A stretch of DNA of 17,482 nt from contig DJSP01000115.1 of the NCBI GenBank assembly GCA_002438065.1, forward strand, positions 1 through 17,482, given 5' to 3'. Every line of letters starts with the position of its first letter. Position 1 is the stretch's first letter. This DNA is from Caryophanales bacterium UBA6331. GTDB lineage: Bacteria; Bacillota_I; Bacilli_A; RF39; UBA660. Below, in pieces: positions 13,982 to 17,482 of this stretch. The position numbers were made by a program, and so were the translations under genes. The notes beneath the pieces are model-generated. The model saw only the letters and a list, made by a program, of their open reading frames with translations, made no database searches and was not told where the DNA came from.

Positions 13982-15262
13982 TTAATTATTATAAAAAAGA
14001 TACTTCATTATTGATAATATTATAATGCAAATAATAATTAAAATAATTTTGGAAGAATCATATTCTTTATCTATTTTTTCATCTTTTAAGTTTGATTCAA
14101 TTTTTTCTTCACGTGAATCATTATTATCTTTGTTTAATATATCATTGGGATTTTCAATTAATACTTCACGAGGTTTTGATCCAACTTGTGGTCCAATTAT
14201 TCCTCTTTCTTCAAGTAAATCTATCATTCTTGCTGCTCTTGAAAAGCCAATCCGAAATCTTCTTTGTATCAATGAAGCACTTATTTTACCGGTTGATATT
14301 GCAAAATCTACTACATCATCATATAAAGGATCATCATATTCTTCTATATTTGTTTTAATATAATCATTTGGTTCTTTAAGTACAATAGCGTCATCTATTT
14401 TAATTTTTTGATTTGATAAAAATTTGATTAAATTATTAATACTTTCATCATCAAGTTTATAAGATTTATATTTCCCATCACTTACATTTAGTGATGAATT
14501 TAAATAATATTCGAATTCATTAAGTTTTTCAGCACCAGGTTTATTTAGTAACAGCTTTGAATCTCGTTCAGAATATGCTCTAAAACAAATTCTATTTGAA
14601 AAATGATTTATAAAACTTATATTAATTAAATCTCTACTAATATTACTTGTTGCAACAATTATGTATACTCCGACTTGTCTACCTTTTTGAATTATTAAAC
14701 TTATTTTTTCGATTATTTCACTCTTTGAATATTCAACTAAATCGATCAAATCATCAATAATAATAAATAATTTTGATAATTTATTTGTATTAGATTGATT
14801 TGACATTGAATTATATTTTTCAATATCTTTAAAATTATTTTTTGATAAAATATCATATCTTGCATTAATTATATCAATTACTTTATCAAGTGCCATATAT
14901 GCTTTTTGATAATCAAAAATAATTGGACATATTAAATGCGGTATTCCATTTAAACTAGCATATTCTAGTCTCCTAGTATCTATAATTATTAATTTATTGT
15001 CTAATGGTGAACTCTTTAATAATATATTAAATATTATGTTCTCAATGAAATTTGATTTTCCAGATCTTTGTATACCATAAACTAAAAGGTTAGGATAATC
15101 TTCAAAAGATATGTTTGTAACACTATTTTTATTAGTTAATGATATAAATGCATCTAGTTGACAAGCTTTTATAGATTTTAATAAATTACCATTTTTGATA
15201 TAGTCGCTTGGATTAGGTAATATATATTTGTTATTAGGTTTATTATTTGTTTCATTTTTCAT
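13982..15262 (-). CDS. Divergent FtsK/SpoIIIE-like DNA translocase with C-terminal membrane anchor
   Basis: A 426-aa motor of the FtsK/SpoIIIE family, which pumps double-stranded DNA using ATP. In order from the chosen start: Walker A GIQRSGKS (63-70), NGIPHLICPII (105-115), Walker B LFIIIDDLIDL (165-175), VATSN where typical members have ATQRP (203-207), and a complete gamma winged helix (315-370, QRRFRIGFSRAARMIDLLEE). The gamma domain reads oriented DNA sites in FtsK/SpoIIIE. The usual four N-terminal membrane helices are absent. Instead a charged linker leads to one hydrophobic helix at the very C-terminus (about 405-423). Start 15262 is preferred because AAAAGGAG precedes it; a longer frame begins at 15286. 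The gene overlaps the small membrane protein gene by 11 bases. Its substrate DNA is unknown; a plasmid or island translocase role is possible. Confidence 0.8.
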   Translation of the reverse strand: MKNETNNKPNNKYILPNPSDYIKNGNLLKSIKACQLDAFISLTNKNSVTNISFEDYPNLLVYGIQRSGKSNFIENIIFNILLKSSPLDNKLIIIDTRRLEYASLNGIPHLICPIIFDYQKAYMALDKVIDIINARYDILSKNNFKDIEKYNSMSNQSNTNKLSKLFIIIDDLIDLVEYSKSEIIEKISLIIQKGRQVGVYIIVATSNISRDLINISFINHFSNRICFRAYSERDSKLLLNKPGAEKLNEFEYYLNSSLNVSDGKYKSYKLDDESINNLIKFLSNQKIKIDDAIVLKEPNDYIKTNIEEYDDPLYDDVVDFAISTGKISASLIQRRFRIGFSRAARMIDLLEERGIIGPQVGSKPREVLIENPNDILNKDNNDSREEKIESNLKDEKIDKEYDSSKIILIIICIIILSIMKYLFYNN

Positions 15263-15668
15263 TTTTCCATACTCCTTTTTTATCATAATACTTATAAATA
15301 ATTAACAATATTTCATTTATATTTGGAGTTAAAAATGTAAGATTTAATTTTTTCATTTCATTAATTATTTCATTATCCTTTAAATTTTCAATTAAATCGT
15401 TTTCTTCTTGTCCTAAATTTTTATGACCTTTTAGAAATTCCTCACAAATAGCTTTAATTGTTTCTAAATAATCTACTGCTGCATAGCAATCATGACTATA
15501 ACTAAGGTGGTTGTTTTTTAATATATTTTCATAAAATATTTTTACTTTTTCATAATCATCTCTAGCAATTTTTATTTTTCGTTTTTTGTTTGATATAAAC
15601 CAAAATGCAAGAATTATGATTCCAAATATGATTAGGGCTAATGAAAAAATAGCAAATACATAATCCAT
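15252..15668 (-). CDS. Small single-pass membrane protein, function unknown
   Basis: With the start at 15668 (preceded by TTGGTGAT) the product has 138 aa; an upstream ATG at 15728 would add a second hydrophobic stretch but has no clear ribosome binding site. Residues 4-25 form one strong membrane helix followed by KKRKIKI, which places the remaining 110 residues in the cytoplasm. That part is helical and acidic/Lys-rich, with no motif I recognise. The TGA stop overlaps the start region of the FtsK-like gene, so the two are translationally coupled and probably form one membrane-associated complex. This is inference from gene order only. Confidence 0.6.
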   Translation of the reverse strand: MDYVFAIFSLALIIFGIIILAFWFISNKKRKIKIARDDYEKVKIFYENILKNNHLSYSHDCYAAVDYLETIKAICEEFLKGHKNLGQEENDLIENLKDNEIINEMKKLNLTFLTPNINEILLIIYKYYDKKGVWKNEK

Positions 15669-15773
15669 AATTATCACCAACATAATTGTATCATACCAAT
15701 TTAAAAGCAGATGTATAAACATATACACTTTTTTAATTATTACATTTTAACGAAATCTAGTTTTTAAATTTTT

Positions 15774-16424
15774 TTATTCTTTTATACCTTGTTTTAATTC
15801 TTCCCATTTTATTTCGGTGTCTTTATCCCATTCTTTTACAGCCATATATCCGTAATCAAGATCATTAGTAAAATATATTCTTAATCCAGTTGTTAAAATT
15901 ATTTTTAAAAACGAGATATATGACTCTTGTCCTTTAGGCTCCTTAATCCCATATGATCCAGTAAAGTCATATGTTAATTCAAAGTCGTCTTGCATTCCTA
16001 TTTCGTATCCAATTATTTCTTGATTTATTAAATTTGAAAATATCACATTGCCATCAATATTATTGTAATTACAACTCGGCTCAATATTGTCAGGTAGAGA
16101 ATTTAAACCTATTTTTAAAGAACTTCCTTCGGAATAATCAATTTCAAATTTATCACCATTTTCAAACTCAATGATTATTGGATTATCAAATTGAATATTT
16201 CTAGTAAATTTATAATCATCTTTAAAATTTTCTATTTTTGCTACTTCATCCCCATATTTTTGATATGCAGTGTTGTCTAGCTGTTCAGATATATCATAGC
16301 AGTATCCAACTATTCTAATACTTTTTATTTTTTTACCTTTTAAGTTAAATTCAGTTAATTTTTTTAATAATTTATTTGGTTCTTGTATTAGATCAACGTT
16401 CCAATTATTAAAATTATATTGCAT
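15774..16424 (-). CDS. Hypothetical 216-aa acidic soluble protein
   Basis: Not recognised with confidence. The start at 16424 (MQYNFNNWNVDLIQEPNKLL) is preferred over the longer frame from 16490 because GAAGGTGAT stands just before it; this gives 216 aa. The protein alternates strands and turns, with conserved-looking pieces KKIKSIRIVGYCYD, FDNPIIIEFENGDKFEIDYS, SSLKIGLNSLP and a C-terminal LRIYFTNDLDYG. It has no signal peptide, membrane helix or catalytic motif that I can see. The beta-rich, acidic character recalls single-domain immunity-like proteins found in accessory regions, but that is a resemblance only. It is followed, 105 bases on, by the small membrane protein gene. Confidence 0.6.
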   Translation of the reverse strand: MQYNFNNWNVDLIQEPNKLLKKLTEFNLKGKKIKSIRIVGYCYDISEQLDNTAYQKYGDEVAKIENFKDDYKFTRNIQFDNPIIIEFENGDKFEIDYSEGSSLKIGLNSLPDNIEPSCNYNNIDGNVIFSNLINQEIIGYEIGMQDDFELTYDFTGSYGIKEPKGQESYISFLKIILTTGLRIYFTNDLDYGYMAVKEWDKDTEIKWEELKQGIKE

Positions 16425-16515
16425 TTTATCACCTTCTATATATATCATTATATCATAATTATGCATTATATATATTAAACTGTTTAGCAATATACCGATG
16501 TTGTTTTAAAAATAA

Positions 16516-16545
16516 AAATCAGATATATTTTTCATTACCTGATTT
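16516..16545 (-). terminator. Rho-independent terminator of the DUF4143-type ATPase gene
   Basis: AAATCAG (16516-16522) and CTGATTT (16539-16545) form a 7-bp stem. On the minus strand the hairpin begins 12 bases after the TAA at 16557-16559 and is followed by TTATTTTTAAAA. A TTTTTTT run on the opposite side would allow it to work in both directions. Confidence 0.7.
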
Positions 16546-16556
16546 CTTTTTTTATC

Positions 16557-17482
16557 TTAATTTTTTAAAGTTCCTATAGATACTACATATACACCGTCAT
16601 CACGTTTATAAGAGTAATCTGCACCTGTTAATACCATTAAAAACGATGGTTCACCACATTTATCTATATCAACACGATCTTTAAATTTTAAGAGATTATT
16701 AGCAGCTTCGTCAATATATCCGGCACCAAGTTTAATTTCTATTGCTCCCCATTTACCACCACTTGTTCTTAAGATAGCATCAACTTCAAAATCTTTTTCA
16801 TCACGATAGAAAGTAATATCTCCGCCATGACTTCCAGTATATATTTTTAAATCTCTCATACAAAGAGATTCAAAAATAAAACCAAAAGTATTTAAATCTT
16901 TGATTAAATCACTTGGTTTCATTTCTAATACAGCGGTTGCAATAGATGGATCAGCAAAATATTTTTTAGGTTTTGTTCTAAGAGCATATTTACTTCTAAA
17001 ATTTAAATTAGTGGCATTAACATCTTCAATTACAAATAGTTTTTCTAATGTATTCAAATAATCAGTTAATGTTGGTCTAGATATATCATCACCAAAATTA
17101 TTCCTAACATCACCTTCTAAAGTGGCATTAGATACTTGAGTAGAAATATTTCTAGCAAGACTTCTTAATACATTTTGCATTTTTTCAGGATTTCTTTCTA
17201 CTCCATCTACTCTTTTTACTTCTTCATGTATTAAAGATTTAACATATTCTTTAGCAAATCTATATTTGGCATCACTTTTTACTTCTATAGATGCAGGCCA
17301 TCCACCTCTAACAATAATACTTGCTAAATCTTCTAAAGATAATTTTGATACACCAGATATATCTTTACCTTCTATAATATCATTAAATGATACTTCACCA
17401 GTTGATTCACCAGATTCATATAAACTCATAGGACGCATTAATACTCTTGATATTCTACCAGTTCCAGTATGCATAGTTTCAC
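16557..17482 (-). CDS. DUF4143-family ATP-binding protein, C-terminal part (5' end outside window)
   Basis: The frame is open to the right edge; the first in-window ATG (17474) is internal, because the residues before it are also in frame. The sequence starts ET followed by MHTGTGRISRVLMRPMSLYE, which in this family comes right after the Walker B/TGS region (HTGTGRI.R..MRPMSLYESG.S.G.VS). Next are GGWPA, an HEEVKRVDGVERNPEKM stretch, and the DUF4143 domain ending in the nuclease-like motif EVDAILR...WGAIEIKLG. That motif is PD-(D/E)XK-like. Full-length members are about 430 aa, so about 120 residues carrying the P-loop are missing at the edge. It seems intact. It is unrelated by direct descent to the truncated paralogue at the left end. 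Its terminator lies at 16516-16545. Confidence 0.88.
   Translation of the reverse strand, partial: ETMHTGTGRISRVLMRPMSLYESGESTGEVSFNDIIEGKDISGVSKLSLEDLASIIVRGGWPASIEVKSDAKYRFAKEYVKSLIHEEVKRVDGVERNPEKMQNVLRSLARNISTQVSNATLEGDVRNNFGDDISRPTLTDYLNTLEKLFVIEDVNATNLNFRSKYALRTKPKKYFADPSIATAVLEMKPSDLIKDLNTFGFIFESLCMRDLKIYTGSHGGDITFYRDEKDFEVDAILRTSGGKWGAIEIKLGAGYIDEAANNLLKFKDRVDIDKCGEPSFLMVLTGADYSYKRDDGVYVVSIGTLKN

Noticed and set aside
15712..15727. TGTATA/TATACA hairpin followed by CTTTTTTAATT on the plus strand, terminator-like
   Set aside because: There is no plus-strand gene to terminate and the minus-strand side lacks a T-tract; likely chance in AT-rich sequence.
1..17482. CRISPR array, tRNA, rRNA or riboswitch
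   Set aside because: No regularly spaced direct repeats, no tRNA cloverleaf or rRNA-like sequence, and no leader with a recognisable riboswitch core were seen on either strand.
13982..17482. Possible UGA-as-Trp code, because the membrane protein gene ends in TGA just inside the next gene
   Set aside because: Long genes throughout the window use TGG for Trp and contain no in-frame TGA; the single TGA stop gives a normal short overlap with the next gene.

Overview
The window is a very AT-rich, densely coding stretch from a low-GC Gram-positive-type bacterium. Strong AGGAGG/AGGTGA-type ribosome binding sites, sigma-A-like TTGACA-17-TATAAT promoters and best gene matches to Bacilli/Clostridia families support this. 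A gut Bacilli/Erysipelotrichia/'Mollicutes-like' lineage would fit, but the species cannot be read from the sequence. Trp is encoded by TGG. Stops are almost all TAA/TAG, with one TGA at 15252-15254, and long genes contain no internal TGA, so the standard bacterial code applies. Every convincing gene is on the minus strand, so transcription runs from high to low coordinates.

The content is accessory: a defence and mobile-element island. Reading in transcription order from the right edge: (1) the C-terminal part of a DUF4143-type ATPase, closed by a terminator; (2) an unrecognised 216-aa protein, a small single-pass membrane protein and an FtsK-like DNA translocase with an unusual C-terminal membrane anchor; (3) a complete DpnII-type GATC restriction-modification system in the order dpnM-dpnA-dpnB; (4) a large cytoplasmic histidine kinase carrying two GHKL ATPase modules, then a receiver-domain protein, an HNH endonuclease and an N6-adenine methyltransferase, all tightly spaced; (5) a graveyard at about 5.1-6.2 kb holding the 3' end of a group II intron and the C-terminal end of an AlbA/RecG-like ATPase gene; (6) an AbiEi/AbiEii type IV toxin-antitoxin pair behind a near-perfect promoter overlapped by a palindromic operator; (7) a remnant of a small DUF7695-like gene and a BRO-N/DinD-like gene split by a frameshift at a seven-A run; (8) a TPR protein, a truncated DUF4143-type ATPase, and the N-terminus of an IS200/IS605-type TnpB at the left edge.

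The most interesting part is the seven-gene co-directional tract at 6.2-13.8 kb. It looks like two restriction-modification units (DpnII; HNH plus gamma-type methyltransferase) with a kinase-receiver pair placed between them. A two-component-like switch between a methylase/nuclease pair and a classic GATC system is not something I can match to a named defence system from memory. Whether kinase-receiver-HNH-methylase recurs as a unit is the key test.
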